Below, piece after piece: positions 1 through 8,784 of a stretch of DNA of 64,000 nucleotides; position 1 is the first letter of the stretch; every line of letters begins with the position of its first letter. A program made the translations under genes and the position numbers. The notes under the pieces are model-generated. The model made no database searches and was not told the origin of the DNA. It saw only the letters and a list, made by a program, of their open reading frames with translations. Source of the stretch: Raineya sp964654605 (GTDB lineage Bacteria; Bacteroidota; Bacteroidia; Cytophagales; Thermonemataceae); the NCBI GenBank assembly GCA_964654605.1, contig CAZZLW010000036.1, forward strand, positions 62,001 to 126,000, given 5' to 3'.

Positions 1-968
1 TGTATTTCTTCAGTAGTGAGCTTATCCGAAAACTTGGTGAGCAAACCTACCATAGCTTTCAGCGAATTGAGAGGGCTTTTGAGGTCGTGAACTATGATAG
101 AAAAAAATTTGTCTTTCATTAGATTTGCTTCGCGAAGTTCTTGCTGTGATTTGAGCAAATCTGCATTCGTTTTTGCTAAACTTTCAGCATTGAGGCGAAG
201 TTGGTTTTCGTTGGCTTTTATTCTATCGTAAGCCTCTTGTAGGCTTTTGTTTTTAGCTTCAATTTCTTTTACATAGGTATTGAGCGTGCTTACAGCAGGG
301 CGAAAAACAAAAAAGGCTTCTATAAGTAGTACCAGCAAGGCAAAAATAGTAAGCCATAGCTCAACTTTACCCCAGTATGCAATTTCATCGGCGGCTTTTT
401 GGTCGTATGCAAAACTCAAATCCAACATTCGGTTAGAAAAATCGCGTGCTGTTTCTGTAACTTGGGGTTGCATATTTTTTACCTTTGCAAAAAACAGAAG
501 GCTATCTTTGGGGAGAAATTCTTTTCCCATTTGCAAGATTTCTTTGATTTGCTTGCTAAAAGGCTCGTAGTAGAGGTCGGTATTCTGAAAATCAGCTTTA
601 ATTTCATCAGTATTAAAATCTTTGTTCAAGCCATAGTCTTCATCACCTTCTTTGAGACCTTTGTAGGCTTTTTGGAGCAATTCAAAATCAAATTCTATTT
701 GTTCTAAAATATTACGAGCTGAATCGGTAGTGGGTACTTTGGAAATGAGCAGGGTTTGCAAGGCTATTTCTTGGGCATAGGTAGCACAAGCTCCGTTGAA
801 ATTTATCATTCTACCAATATGAGAGCGTTTATCGGAAGGGTCATTAGGGTCTGAAACTAAATTTTGATTGACAAAAATATAACTCAAAATAGTAACCAAA
901 GCTATAATACTTAAAGCCGTAATGTAAATGATAGTCAGTCGTTTGGAAACGTTGTAATGGTTGTTCAT
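1..968 (-). CDS. Sensor histidine kinase, C-terminal part outside the window
   Basis: Reading from an ATG at 968 toward position 1 gives about 322 residues with no stop before the edge. There is a membrane segment near residues 12-33, an extracytoplasmic region of about 180 residues, a second membrane segment (around LWLTIFALLVLLIEAFFVF), a coiled coil, and then the start of a HisKA domain with the H-box SIIVHDLKSPLNSL. This is a membrane-bound two-component kinase that phosphorylates itself on the H-box histidine; its HATPase domain lies beyond the left edge. The periplasmic region is of a type seen in Cytophagales sensors, and its ligand is unknown. A -7-like box sits at 996-1003. Confidence 0.85.
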   Translation of the reverse strand, partial: MNNHYNVSKRLTIIYITALSIIALVTILSYIFVNQNLVSDPNDPSDKRSHIGRMINFNGACATYAQEIALQTLLISKVPTTDSARNILEQIEFDFELLQKAYKGLKEGDEDYGLNKDFNTDEIKADFQNTDLYYEPFSKQIKEILQMGKEFLPKDSLLFFAKVKNMQPQVTETARDFSNRMLDLSFAYDQKAADEIAYWGKVELWLTIFALLVLLIEAFFVFRPAVSTLNTYVKEIEAKNKSLQEAYDRIKANENQLRLNAESLAKTNADLLKSQQELREANLMKDKFFSIIVHDLKSPLNSLKAMVGLLTKFSDKLTTEEI

Positions 969-995
969 TCTGAAAAAATTTAACCTTTGGCACAA

Positions 996-1003
996 CAAAA
1001 TTA
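996..1003 (-). promoter_or_regulatory. Putative -7 promoter box for the sensor kinase
   Basis: On the minus strand this reads TAATTTTG, matching the Bacteroidetes -7 consensus TAnnTTTG, 27 bases before the kinase ATG. No clear TTTG -33 element was found at the usual spacing. Confidence 0.35.
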
Positions 1004-1057
1004 CAAATCTTTTGCAGAAAAGAAAGAAAATTTTGAAAGGTTTTGCAATGAAACAAT

Positions 1058-1090
1058 AAGTCGGGCTTCGCAGAAAGCAAAGCCCGACTT
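1058..1090 (-). terminator. Hairpin downstream of the sorting-domain gene
   Basis: Perfect 11-bp arms AAGTCGGGCTT (1058-1068) and AAGCCCGACTT (1080-1090) enclose an 11-base loop. It lies just after the stop of the minus-strand gene ending at 1118 and before the sensor kinase start. There is no strong T tract, so termination is likely but not certain. Confidence 0.6.
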
Positions 1091-1117
1091 GAAAAAGCAA
1101 CTTCCTGAAAAAACAAT

Positions 1118-1903
1118 TTACTTTTTCAAAAATTGCTCGGTACGATTATCAAAAGAAACATAATACACACCACGAGAAAGGTTGCTTACATCAACTTCTT
1201 TACCTTTGCCTTTTTTCAAGACTTCTTTTTTGGTATTGCTGATTTCGTAGCTTACTACGGCAGTAAAATAAATTTTATTGCTTACATTACGTGGATAAAA
1301 TTTTACCATTCCTTGCGTAAAACTATAATCCAAAACGTTGGAATAAGTAATCTGTCCGCTTCTTTCTTGATGTTTGATGCGATATTTGTTCAAACCTACA
1401 TTGTGGCTAATGGGCAAAGTATAAGTGTTGGTATTTTGAGGATTTTGAGCTTGCAAAGTAGTTACATTCGTCCAATTATTATTCACCATTCGCTCTATGT
1501 AATACACACTATTGGCAGTTTCTCCTTCTACCGACCACGTAAGGCTTTTTTCATCAGCACTTACGCTAGTAAATTTGAAATTGCCTTGCCCTTTGAGTAC
1601 CCAAGGGTTAATGATTTTCGGCTTACAGCCTTCGGAATGTATAATCTTAATTTCTACGGCACTACCAATAGCAAGCGAAGACAAATTTACTTCAAAAGAA
1701 CTGGTGCGAGGGGATTTGATAACAACATTTCCATTCAAATAAACCGATTGAATGCAAAAAGTTCTTTGGTCTGCGGTAAGAGGATTGTGAATATACACAT
1801 TTTTCCCTTGATACGTTCCTTTTACAACCAATTCTTGGGAGAAGGCAATAAAAGATTGCATCAAGAACCATAGCGTAAGGCTAAAACAATAGCGGGTTTT
1901 CAT
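1118..1903 (-). CDS. Exported protein with a degenerate type IX sorting-like C-terminus
   Basis: A 261-residue protein with a signal peptide (cleavage likely after the FSQ near residue 23). The middle, roughly residues 105-195, has the strand pattern of a fibronectin type III-like fold. The last 65 residues resemble a Por secretion tail: VKFYPRNVSN stands where the usual KxYPNPxxx occurs, followed by the LSRGVYYVSF strand typical of type A sorting domains. Such proteins cross the outer membrane by the type IX system. The function of the mature part is unknown. The usual YPNP is YPRN here, so processing could be affected. Confidence 0.7.
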   Translation of the reverse strand: MKTRYCFSLTLWFLMQSFIAFSQELVVKGTYQGKNVYIHNPLTADQRTFCIQSVYLNGNVVIKSPRTSSFEVNLSSLAIGSAVEIKIIHSEGCKPKIINPWVLKGQGNFKFTSVSADEKSLTWSVEGETANSVYYIERMVNNNWTNVTTLQAQNPQNTNTYTLPISHNVGLNKYRIKHQERSGQITYSNVLDYSFTQGMVKFYPRNVSNKIYFTAVVSYEISNTKKEVLKKGKGKEVDVSNLSRGVYYVSFDNRTEQFLKK

Positions 1904-1945
1904 AATTTACCACCAAAAAACGAAAAATCTATAAGGTTGATACGG

Positions 1946-1953
1946 CAAAGCTA
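1946..1953 (-). promoter_or_regulatory. Putative -7 box for the sorting-domain gene
   Basis: The minus strand reads TAGCTTTG, a match to TAnnTTTG, 43 bases before the ATG at 1903. A TTTG lies 23 bases further upstream, longer than the usual 19-20. A plus-strand TAAATTTG at 1966-1973 could serve hflX in the other direction. Confidence 0.35.
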
Positions 1954-2093
1954 CAATTTTTGTGCTAAATTTGCTACAAAAGTGTAAAATATTTGAAAAA
2001 ATTGCAACAAAAATTTTTGTTTCGTTTCAAATATAAAAACGTTTTTTCACGAAAAAAAGCCCCAACAAAAGAAAATTTTGCATAAAAATTCGT

Positions 2094-3311
2094 ATGATAG
2101 AAAAGAAAAATTACATTCAAACCGCCAAAAAGAAAGAAAGAGCAGTGCTTGCCGCTATTCATACCCCCGAGCAGAGCAGAGAGCAAACCCAAGAGTACCT
2201 TGATGAACTTGCCTTTCTTGCCGAAACTGCTAATGTGGAAGTTGTCAAGCGGTTTGTTCAGAATTTGCAGAAAATTGATGCCAAAACGTTTTTGGGTAAA
2301 GGTAAAATTTTGGAAATAGCAGACTTTATTCAAAAAAACGAAATTGATACAATCATCTTTGACGATGAACTTACACCCTCACAAGTAAAACATCTGGAAG
2401 CTATCTTGAAGTGCAAGATTTTAGACAGAAGTCTGCTCATACTCAATATTTTTGCACAAAGAGCCCAAACGGCACAAGCGAAAATTCAGGTAGAACTTGC
2501 TCAGTATCAGTATATTTTGCCTCGCCTGACACGTATGTGGTCGCATTTGAGCAAGCAACGTGGGGGAGTAGGTATGAGAGGACCCGGTGAAAAGGAATTA
2601 GAAACCGACCGCCGTATCGTCAATGATAAAATTGCCCTTCTGAAAGATAAACTCGCTCACATTGAACGCCAAAGCCAAACCCGCCGAAAGGCTCGCAATG
2701 CAATGGTGAGAGTAGCTCTTGTGGGTTATACCAATGTAGGAAAATCTACACTGATGAACTTGCTTTCTAAAAGCAACGTTTTTGCCGAAAATAAACTTTT
2801 TGCTACCGTAGATTCTACGGTACGGAAGGTAGTTTGGAACAGAGTACCTTTTTTGCTTTCCGATACAGTAGGTTTTATACGTAAATTGCCTACAACTCTG
2901 ATAGAATGTTTCAAATCTACCCTTGCTGAAATTGTTGAGGCTGATATTTTACTGCACGTGGTGGATATTTCACACCCTTCTTTTGAAGAGCAAATGCAAG
3001 TAGTAATGCAAACGCTCGCCGAAATCAAGGCGGTGGATAAGAAAATCATTACTATTTTCAACAAGATAGATGTTTTGCGTGAAAAAATTTACCAAGAGGC
3101 TATTCCTGATGAAGCCCCTTTGCATTTGCAGGAAATTTATGCCAAAAAGAAAAATGAGAATAGCATTTTTATTTCAGCCGCAAAGCAAGAAAATATTGAA
3201 GCTCTACGACAGATGATTTTTGAAGCTGTTTCGGAGCGTTATTTTCAGATTTATCCACACAATACCGAAAGTTTTTTGCAACAATTTCTGATGAGCCATA
3301 GTTTTGAGTAA
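2094..3311 (+). CDS. hflX: GTPase HflX
   Basis: A 405-residue ribosome-associated GTPase of the Obg-HflX superfamily, known to split or rescue stalled ribosomes. The N-terminal HflX domain covers about residues 20-200 and includes the signature GPGE at 163-166. The G domain shows G1 GYTNVGKST at 211-219, G3 DTVG at 257-260 and G4 NKID at 323-326. Length is typical of the family. It is followed 17 bases later by the DUF2805 gene and may be cotranscribed with it. Nothing unusual was seen. Confidence 0.95.
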   Translation: MIEKKNYIQTAKKKERAVLAAIHTPEQSREQTQEYLDELAFLAETANVEVVKRFVQNLQKIDAKTFLGKGKILEIADFIQKNEIDTIIFDDELTPSQVKHLEAILKCKILDRSLLILNIFAQRAQTAQAKIQVELAQYQYILPRLTRMWSHLSKQRGGVGMRGPGEKELETDRRIVNDKIALLKDKLAHIERQSQTRRKARNAMVRVALVGYTNVGKSTLMNLLSKSNVFAENKLFATVDSTVRKVVWNRVPFLLSDTVGFIRKLPTTLIECFKSTLAEIVEADILLHVVDISHPSFEEQMQVVMQTLAEIKAVDKKIITIFNKIDVLREKIYQEAIPDEAPLHLQEIYAKKKNENSIFISAAKQENIEALRQMIFEAVSERYFQIYPHNTESFLQQFLMSHSFE

Positions 3312-3328
3312 AAAGTTGCGTAGCTATA

Positions 3329-3613
3329 ATGAAAACTAACCCAAAGTATAATCTTTCGCCTGCTGAAATAGATAGAATTGTAGAAATGGCTTGGGAAGAC
3401 CGCACTCCTTTTGAGGCGATTGAGGCTCAATTTGGCTTGAAAGAACAAGAAGTGATTGGACTAATGCGTAGCGAAATGAAAAAAAGTTCTTGGAAACACT
3501 GGCGAAAACGAATGAATAGCCGAAAAACCAAGCATCTACAAAAAAGAATAGAGCAACTTGGGCGTTTTCGTTGCTCTCGTCAAAAAGCTATCAGTCATAA
3601 TAAAATTACGTGA
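3329..3613 (+). CDS. DUF2805 (TIGR03643) family small protein
   Basis: A 94-residue basic protein. The first 65 residues match the DUF2805 pattern: SPAEIDRIVEMAWEDRTPFE, then a helix-turn-helix-like stretch EAQFGLKEQEVIGLMR, then a Trp- and Arg-rich stretch around WKHWRKRMNSRKTKH. The family is common in Bacteroidetes and proteobacteria and has no known function; the HTH-like look and high charge would suit nucleic-acid binding (inference). It starts 17 bases after hflX and ends 3 bases before the convergent DUF4178 gene. Confidence 0.85.
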   Translation: MKTNPKYNLSPAEIDRIVEMAWEDRTPFEAIEAQFGLKEQEVIGLMRSEMKKSSWKHWRKRMNSRKTKHLQKRIEQLGRFRCSRQKAISHNKIT

Positions 3614-3616
3614 TTC

Positions 3617-4351
3617 CTAACGCAATACATACTCAATTTCCATTTCTGGATTGATGTTTTCACCAACCAGTAAGGTATCTGTACCATTGCCTTCAATGAC
3701 ATCAAAGAACAGCATATAGCGTTTGGGGTTTTCGGTACTTTGAGCCAAAACGTGTCTGGCTTCACCTTTGCCACGCATAAACGTAACGCCTTGCCCTTCA
3801 AAAAAGAAACTGCCAATATCGGTCATTTGCCATTTTTCGGTCTTACCGGGCAAAGCGAAAGTAACATAAGCAGTTTGCTCGCTATCGGCAAAAATCATAG
3901 CGGGACCGGGATTTTCGTCTGTACCCTCAAAAAACGGCGTAAGCGAAGAGGAAAGAGCTTCTTTTTCCATAAAAAACCAAACAATATCAATGCCTTCGCC
4001 TTTGGGCATACTAACCAAATAACGATTTTGGTCTAAACAAATAATGGGAAAAAATCTGCCTGTGGCAATATGGTTATCGTACTCGTCCCAAGTCATTTCT
4101 ATCAGTTTGCTTTTACCAATTACTTGGTAATTGTTGTTCCAATACACCAAAATATCATTGATTTGGAGCAATTCCAATTTTTCCAGTAGGGGTTTGTTGT
4201 AAAATTCCATTTTTCTTTTTTCTTGAAGTTTGATTTCGTCAGTTTTTTGTTTTTCAATTTTGTAATTTTTGTAAATACGCCAAGAAAGCCAAACTGCACC
4301 TGCAATAATGGCTACCCAGCCCACATAAAAACTAAAATAAGCCTGTTCCAT
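3617..4351 (-). CDS. DUF4178-like protein with an N-terminal membrane anchor
   Basis: A 244-residue protein with a membrane segment at about 8-26, a charged linker, and a domain from residue 55 onward. That domain begins with LEKLELLQINDILVYWNNNY and contains the W-D/E-Y pattern (MTWDEYDNH) and strand-rich repeats I associate with DUF4178. It is the last gene of an apparent three-gene minus-strand operon (6651 to 3617). DUF4178 genes often sit in small operons with membrane proteins and have no assigned function. The family call is from pattern memory. Confidence 0.6.
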   Translation of the reverse strand: MEQAYFSFYVGWVAIIAGAVWLSWRIYKNYKIEKQKTDEIKLQEKRKMEFYNKPLLEKLELLQINDILVYWNNNYQVIGKSKLIEMTWDEYDNHIATGRFFPIICLDQNRYLVSMPKGEGIDIVWFFMEKEALSSSLTPFFEGTDENPGPAMIFADSEQTAYVTFALPGKTEKWQMTDIGSFFFEGQGVTFMRGKGEARHVLAQSTENPKRYMLFFDVIEGNGTDTLLVGENINPEMEIEYVLR

Positions 4352-4377
4352 TTTGATTTATTGAATGGTAAATAGAT

Positions 4378-5838
4378 TTATCTTCTTCTGCCGCCACTTC
4401 TACTGCCCCAAGAGCGAGAGTCTGAACGGCGAGAGCTATTACTGCTACTACTTGAACTTGATGATTTTCTGCTACTACTGCTACTCCAAGAGCGGCTGTC
4501 AGATTTTTTGCTGGAAGAGTAGCTATTTGATGATGAACTACTGCTGGAACGCTTGGAAGAGTAAGAAGAGCCACCACTGCTTTTAGAATAATCGCTACCC
4601 GAAGAGCCACCTGAATAATAATCTCTGCGTGGTGAGCTACGCTTGAAAGTATAGCTATAAGCTTTTTCGGAAAATTGTGAGCTTTTTTGCAAATGGTTTT
4701 GTGCCATAGCCCAATTTGCCATCATTGCATATTGTAGAGCTAAATTATGCGAAGCCAAAGCGTCTTGATAATCTTTATTGGTAGAGCCATTTTTTTTGAT
4801 TTCTGCCAACTCTTTGTTGATGTCATCATATTGCGATTTGAATGTTTCGTACTGCTCTACTTGTGTAGCAAATTCATTCTGCAAAGCTGGTTCAATAGCG
4901 ATTAGGTTGTCCAAAGTGATGTAGGCAGAAAGAAAATCTCTGCTTGTAAAATACGGATAGGCTTTGTTGTAGGTATTTTGGGCAATGGTAAGTAAAGAGT
5001 CTGTTTTGCGTAAGGCTGTATGGCGATTGAAAATTTTATCTGCGGTAGAAATAGAATCTACTCGCTTTTTAATTTCTTGAATAGATTTGCCGTAGCTTAA
5101 TACACGATTGGTAGTTGCAGTTTCTATTTGAGCGAAGTCTTTTAACCAGCGTTCCAAACGTTCAGTTTCTGCATTATGCTGATTGATGAGAAATTCTGTG
5201 TTGGTGTTAATGGCATTTAAGTTGTATAGGCTTATTTTTTCAGATAAAGGCAAGCCCTGATTGATTTTTTCAATAAATGATAGGTTTTGTCCAAGTTTCT
5301 GTTCGTTTTCTTCATAAAACTTCCAAGCGGAAAGCAAATATTCTTTTTCTCTACCCGAATATTGATTAGTTTGGCTTTGTAACGTAGAAATTTTTGCTTG
5401 CGAGTCAGATATGAGCTTTTTCCATTTTGCCCAATTTTTTTCAAGCGTTTCAAAAATATAAAAAATGCCTTTGTGATTTAGCGAGAAGGTACTAATGCGG
5501 CTTTGAAGTCTTTTTAAGTTATCATAGGCATAAGCAAGGTCTTGCCATTTACCCGTTTGAATAGCCTTATCTTTTATTATCAAGGCTCTTTCTATTTCTT
5601 TTTCTATTATCTGTAAGTCCTTCTTTAAATCCTGAATACTGCTTTCTTGCACTATATTAAACACCTTTTCACATTTTTTTGTGAAATTTAGATAAGTGTC
5701 TTTCAAGAAAGTATCATACTCTTGCGAGATACTTTTTTGGGCAGTTTCGGGTGCAATGACAAAAGCACTCATTAGCCCGAAGGCAAGTATAATAAAGGGT
5801 ACTATGAGGTTTTTCCGAAGCAAAATAGCTGAAATCAT
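4378..5838 (-). CDS. Membrane-anchored coiled-coil protein with Ser/Arg-rich tail
   Basis: About 486 residues from an ATG at 5838; the longer reading frame would need a TTG at 5868. A membrane segment or uncleaved signal lies at residues 10-28. Roughly residues 35-400 are mostly helical and heptad-like. The last 85 or so residues are almost only Ser with Arg, Lys, Gly, Tyr and Asp, ending in SRSGGRRR. Such tails occur on some membrane proteins but rarely this long or with Arg-Ser repeats. I do not recognise the family. It is the middle gene of the three-gene operon, 36 bases after the preceding stop and 26 bases before the DUF4178-like gene. Confidence 0.7.
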   Translation of the reverse strand: MISAILLRKNLIVPFIILAFGLMSAFVIAPETAQKSISQEYDTFLKDTYLNFTKKCEKVFNIVQESSIQDLKKDLQIIEKEIERALIIKDKAIQTGKWQDLAYAYDNLKRLQSRISTFSLNHKGIFYIFETLEKNWAKWKKLISDSQAKISTLQSQTNQYSGREKEYLLSAWKFYEENEQKLGQNLSFIEKINQGLPLSEKISLYNLNAINTNTEFLINQHNAETERLERWLKDFAQIETATTNRVLSYGKSIQEIKKRVDSISTADKIFNRHTALRKTDSLLTIAQNTYNKAYPYFTSRDFLSAYITLDNLIAIEPALQNEFATQVEQYETFKSQYDDINKELAEIKKNGSTNKDYQDALASHNLALQYAMMANWAMAQNHLQKSSQFSEKAYSYTFKRSSPRRDYYSGGSSGSDYSKSSGGSSYSSKRSSSSSSSNSYSSSKKSDSRSWSSSSSRKSSSSSSSSNSSRRSDSRSWGSRSGGRRR

Positions 5839-5874
5839 ATTGCGTGGTATTTTTGCTAAAAATAGCAAAATGTT

Positions 5875-6651
5875 TTAATCATTCCTAAAATTATCGTTAA
5901 AAAATTTTATCAGGTTGATTGCTTCTGCTTCTTTATTGGCAGGAACGGGAAGGTCAAAAGTTTCTGTACTTCTGCCGTGCCTTACTTTGTAAGAATAACA
6001 AAGCGTGAGGATATTTTCTTTTTCGTCATAGACAATTTCTTCCAAACGAGAGCCATAGCCCCTCCAAGCGTGAAACTGCCCCGCTAGCCAAAGGGCATTC
6101 GGGGAAATAATTACTTCCCCCTCTTTTTTTCTTCTGTTGTTCAGAACTACCTTATTGTAGGAATAGGCTAATAATATTAAAATCCAAACAGAAAAAATTA
6201 CAAAGAAGGTTTGTATCGATTCTTGGCTAAATTCATCGCCTATCAGAAAAACCAAAGAAACGATAATCATAATAAGGGTCATTACTTTCAATAGGGCTTT
6301 AGCAGACTTTTCTTTTTCATTAGTATCTTTTTGAATAAATTTTTCCCAAGTGGGTTTGTCATATTTCCAATGGATTAGAATGTTTCTGCCCTGACGAATT
6401 TCGTCAAGCAGTAAGGCTCTTCTTCTGAACAAAAAGAAAATGATAATAAAAGTAACTCCCACGAATAAGCCCAAAAAGACCATAGGTCCGATAAACTTCT
6501 TGAAAGTATCTTCATCTAAAAAGGGCAAGGACATTACCACAAAGCCTATAAAACTGATAAACAAAGAAACGAAGGCATTTCTCCATTCTTTGTTGGGAAT
6601 GTGCAGGTTCTTTTCTTGAACGAAGTTGTTTTTTTGAGCAACATTAGCCAT
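5875..6651 (-). CDS. Membrane protein of unknown function, four predicted helices
   Basis: 258 residues from the ATG at 6651; a 7-codon longer frame would start with TTG at 6672, inside a hairpin. Two hydrophobic helices lie near residues 24-42 and 50-72 and two more near 122-165. The soluble C-terminus (about 185-258) is strand-rich (GEVIISPNALWLAGQF, then ENILTLCYSY) and resembles the PH-like domains of YcxB-type proteins (weak inference). It is the first gene of the operon with the Ser/Arg-tailed and DUF4178-like genes. Confidence 0.65.
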   Translation of the reverse strand: MANVAQKNNFVQEKNLHIPNKEWRNAFVSLFISFIGFVVMSLPFLDEDTFKKFIGPMVFLGLFVGVTFIIIFFLFRRRALLLDEIRQGRNILIHWKYDKPTWEKFIQKDTNEKEKSAKALLKVMTLIMIIVSLVFLIGDEFSQESIQTFFVIFSVWILILLAYSYNKVVLNNRRKKEGEVIISPNALWLAGQFHAWRGYGSRLEEIVYDEKENILTLCYSYKVRHGRSTETFDLPVPANKEAEAINLIKFFNDNFRND

Positions 6652-6659
6652 AGTTTTAT

Positions 6660-6703
6660 CATTTTTTTGCAAAATTTAGAAAGTCTATTTTTGCAAAAAA
6701 ATG
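6660..6703 (-). terminator. AT-rich inverted repeat between ispG and the next operon
   Basis: Perfect 15-bp arms, CATTTTTTTGCAAAA at 6660-6674 and TTTTGCAAAAAAATG at 6689-6703, with a 14-base loop. It lies downstream of the ispG stop and just upstream of the ATG at 6651. It could end ispG transcription or act in the leader of the next operon. Confidence 0.4.
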
Positions 6704-6728
6704 AGTTATCTCACCGAAAAAGCTAATA

Positions 6729-8687
6729 TCAGACAGGTTCAATCCATTTGCCGTCTTCTTTGATAAGGTTGATGAGTTCGTCAAGAGCATTTTCTTCGGC
6801 TACGGTGCGTTTTACTACTTCTTTCCCTCGGTACAAAGAAATTTTGCCTTTACCCGAACCTACATAGCCATAATCGGCATCTGCCATTTCGCCAGGTCCA
6901 TTTACGATACAGCCCATTATCGCGATTTTGACGCCTTTGAGGTGGTCGGTGCGTTTGCGAATTTTAGCAGTAACTTCTTGCAAATCAAAAAGTGTTCTGC
7001 CACAACTGGGGCAGGAAATGTATTCGGTTTTTGTAATGCGTGTGCGTGTAGCTTGCAAAATACCAAATGCCAAGCTATTGGCTTCTGCAATTTGCTCACA
7101 AGGTACTGAAATCATCAAGCCATCGCCCAATCCGTCTAATAATAGCCCGCCTATATCAGTAGAAGCATCAATTTGCAGTTGTTCCAAATCGCGAGTTTGA
7201 TACTTTCTCCAAATGATAAAAGGTAAATGAATTTGATTTTGGATTAGTTTTACTACAAAAGCCCTTATAGCGGGTAAAGCGTGTACATTTTCGGTTTTCA
7301 AAATAAGTACCCAAGGTTTGGTTTCGTTTTGCAGAAAATCAAGCAGTTTTCCTCGTAAATCGGTGCTATCCACATCAAGCACCAAGAAGTTGAGTTGCTC
7401 GGAAAAATCATCATAAGAAAGATACTCTGCTTCATTGCAAAGCGGGTAAGACTTTTCAATTTTCTGCTTTACCCAAACCTGATAGTCTTGTGTTGCTTGC
7501 AAACCATTGGGAAGCATAAAAGGAATAGGCTTTTCGCCTAAATACAGAAAATCGGCTCCAAGGTCATTCATTGCCCATTTGTCGGTAGCGGGGAGATAGA
7601 AATGCCCGATTTTTTTCAAATCGTCCATTTTTATAGTATCAAAGGCTGAAAAATCAGCAATCACACGAGGAACATTTTTAGCCCCAATATTCAAAACTTC
7701 GCAGGTTTCACGACGCTGGTAGGTAAAAGGATTGATAGGGTAGTTTTCAATGGCAGGAATGGGCTTTTGCAGTTTTTCTCGTTCTGTATAGCGACTGACA
7801 AGTTTTTTGGCTACGGGAATTTCGTATTCGGGGTCTTCGGTAAGAGAAACTCTCACGGTATCGCCTAATCCGTCTTCCAAAAGTGTGCCAATGCCTACGG
7901 CAGACTTTATTCTGCCGTCTTCGCCATCGCCTGCTTCGGTTACGCCCAAATGCAAAGGATAGGGCTTTAAGCCTTCTTCTTGAAGTCGTTGCACCAAAAG
8001 CCTATATGCTTGCACCATTACCTGCGGATTGCTACTTTTCATTGAAAGAACAATGTTGTAAAAACCTTCGTCTTCGGCAATTCGCAAAAATTCCAAAGCT
8101 GATTCTACCATTCCCAAGGGGTTGTCGCCGTAGCGGCTCATAATTCTATCGGAAAGCGAGCCGTGGTTGGTGCCGATACGCAGAGCTGTACCATATTCTT
8201 TGCAAATTTTGAGCAGAGGCACAAATTTTTCTCTGATGCGTTCAAGTTCAGCTTGGTATTCGGCTTCGGTGTATTCAATTACTTCAAATCGTTTTCTATC
8301 GGCGAAATTTCCGGGGTTGATACGCACTTTTTCTACAATTCGGGCGGCAAGTTCGGCGGCATTGGGTGTAAAATGAATATCAGCAATGAGTGGCGTAGTA
8401 TAGCCTAATTTTCGTAGTTCTTTTTTTATGTTTTGTAAATTTTCGGCTTCTTTGATGCTGGGAGCAGTGATGCGTATGTATTCGGAGCCAGCCTCAATGA
8501 GGCGGATACACTCTGCTACTACCGCAGGGGTATTCATTGTATCGGAAATGGTCATAGTTTGCACCCGAATGGGGTTATTACCGCCCAAAGGTACATCTCC
8601 AATTTTTACTTCAATCGTTTGCCTGCGTTGATACTTTGTAAGCGAAGGGCAATACAAAAATTTGCTGTGGCTTTGCGTTTCTTGCAT
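6729..8687 (-). CDS. ispG: 4-hydroxy-3-methylbut-2-en-1-yl diphosphate synthase IspG, long type
   Basis: Catalyses the penultimate step of the MEP isoprenoid pathway, turning MEcPP into HMBPP with a [4Fe-4S] cluster. The ATG at 8687 gives 652 residues; the longer frame needs a TTG at 8726, upstream of the likely -7 box. The N-terminal TIM barrel begins around VKIGDVPLGGNNPIRVQTMT. A large insert separates it from the C-terminal domain, as is usual for the Bacteroidetes, Chlamydia and plant form. Cluster ligands Cys559, Cys562 and Cys593 lie in CPSC and MGCIVNGPGE, and Glu600 follows. Dxr of the same pathway is at 48026-49174. Confidence 0.95.
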   Translation of the reverse strand: MQETQSHSKFLYCPSLTKYQRRQTIEVKIGDVPLGGNNPIRVQTMTISDTMNTPAVVAECIRLIEAGSEYIRITAPSIKEAENLQNIKKELRKLGYTTPLIADIHFTPNAAELAARIVEKVRINPGNFADRKRFEVIEYTEAEYQAELERIREKFVPLLKICKEYGTALRIGTNHGSLSDRIMSRYGDNPLGMVESALEFLRIAEDEGFYNIVLSMKSSNPQVMVQAYRLLVQRLQEEGLKPYPLHLGVTEAGDGEDGRIKSAVGIGTLLEDGLGDTVRVSLTEDPEYEIPVAKKLVSRYTEREKLQKPIPAIENYPINPFTYQRRETCEVLNIGAKNVPRVIADFSAFDTIKMDDLKKIGHFYLPATDKWAMNDLGADFLYLGEKPIPFMLPNGLQATQDYQVWVKQKIEKSYPLCNEAEYLSYDDFSEQLNFLVLDVDSTDLRGKLLDFLQNETKPWVLILKTENVHALPAIRAFVVKLIQNQIHLPFIIWRKYQTRDLEQLQIDASTDIGGLLLDGLGDGLMISVPCEQIAEANSLAFGILQATRTRITKTEYISCPSCGRTLFDLQEVTAKIRKRTDHLKGVKIAIMGCIVNGPGEMADADYGYVGSGKGKISLYRGKEVVKRTVAEENALDELINLIKEDGKWIEPV

Positions 8688-8704
8688 AAACAAAAAATTT
8701 ACCA

Positions 8705-8712
8705 CAAAAATA
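8705..8712 (-). promoter_or_regulatory. Putative -7 promoter box of ispG
   Basis: The minus strand reads TATTTTTG, fitting TAnnTTTG, 17 bases before the ATG at 8687. This would give a very short leader. No good -33 element was seen. Confidence 0.3.
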
Positions 8713-8784
8713 AACAAAAAACTCAAAGAAAAGTTGTAAGGAGTTGTAAGATATTATGAAATTACATCATATTAAGTTTAAAAT

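Noticed and set aside
280..707. Two plus-strand frames at the left edge
   Set aside because: They are antisense to a sensor kinase with clear membrane segments and an H-box.
1133..1873. A 246-residue frame on the plus strand opposite the sorting-domain gene
   Set aside because: The minus-strand frame has a signal peptide and a sorting-like domain; the plus frame has low-complexity, unfamiliar sequence and is a shadow.
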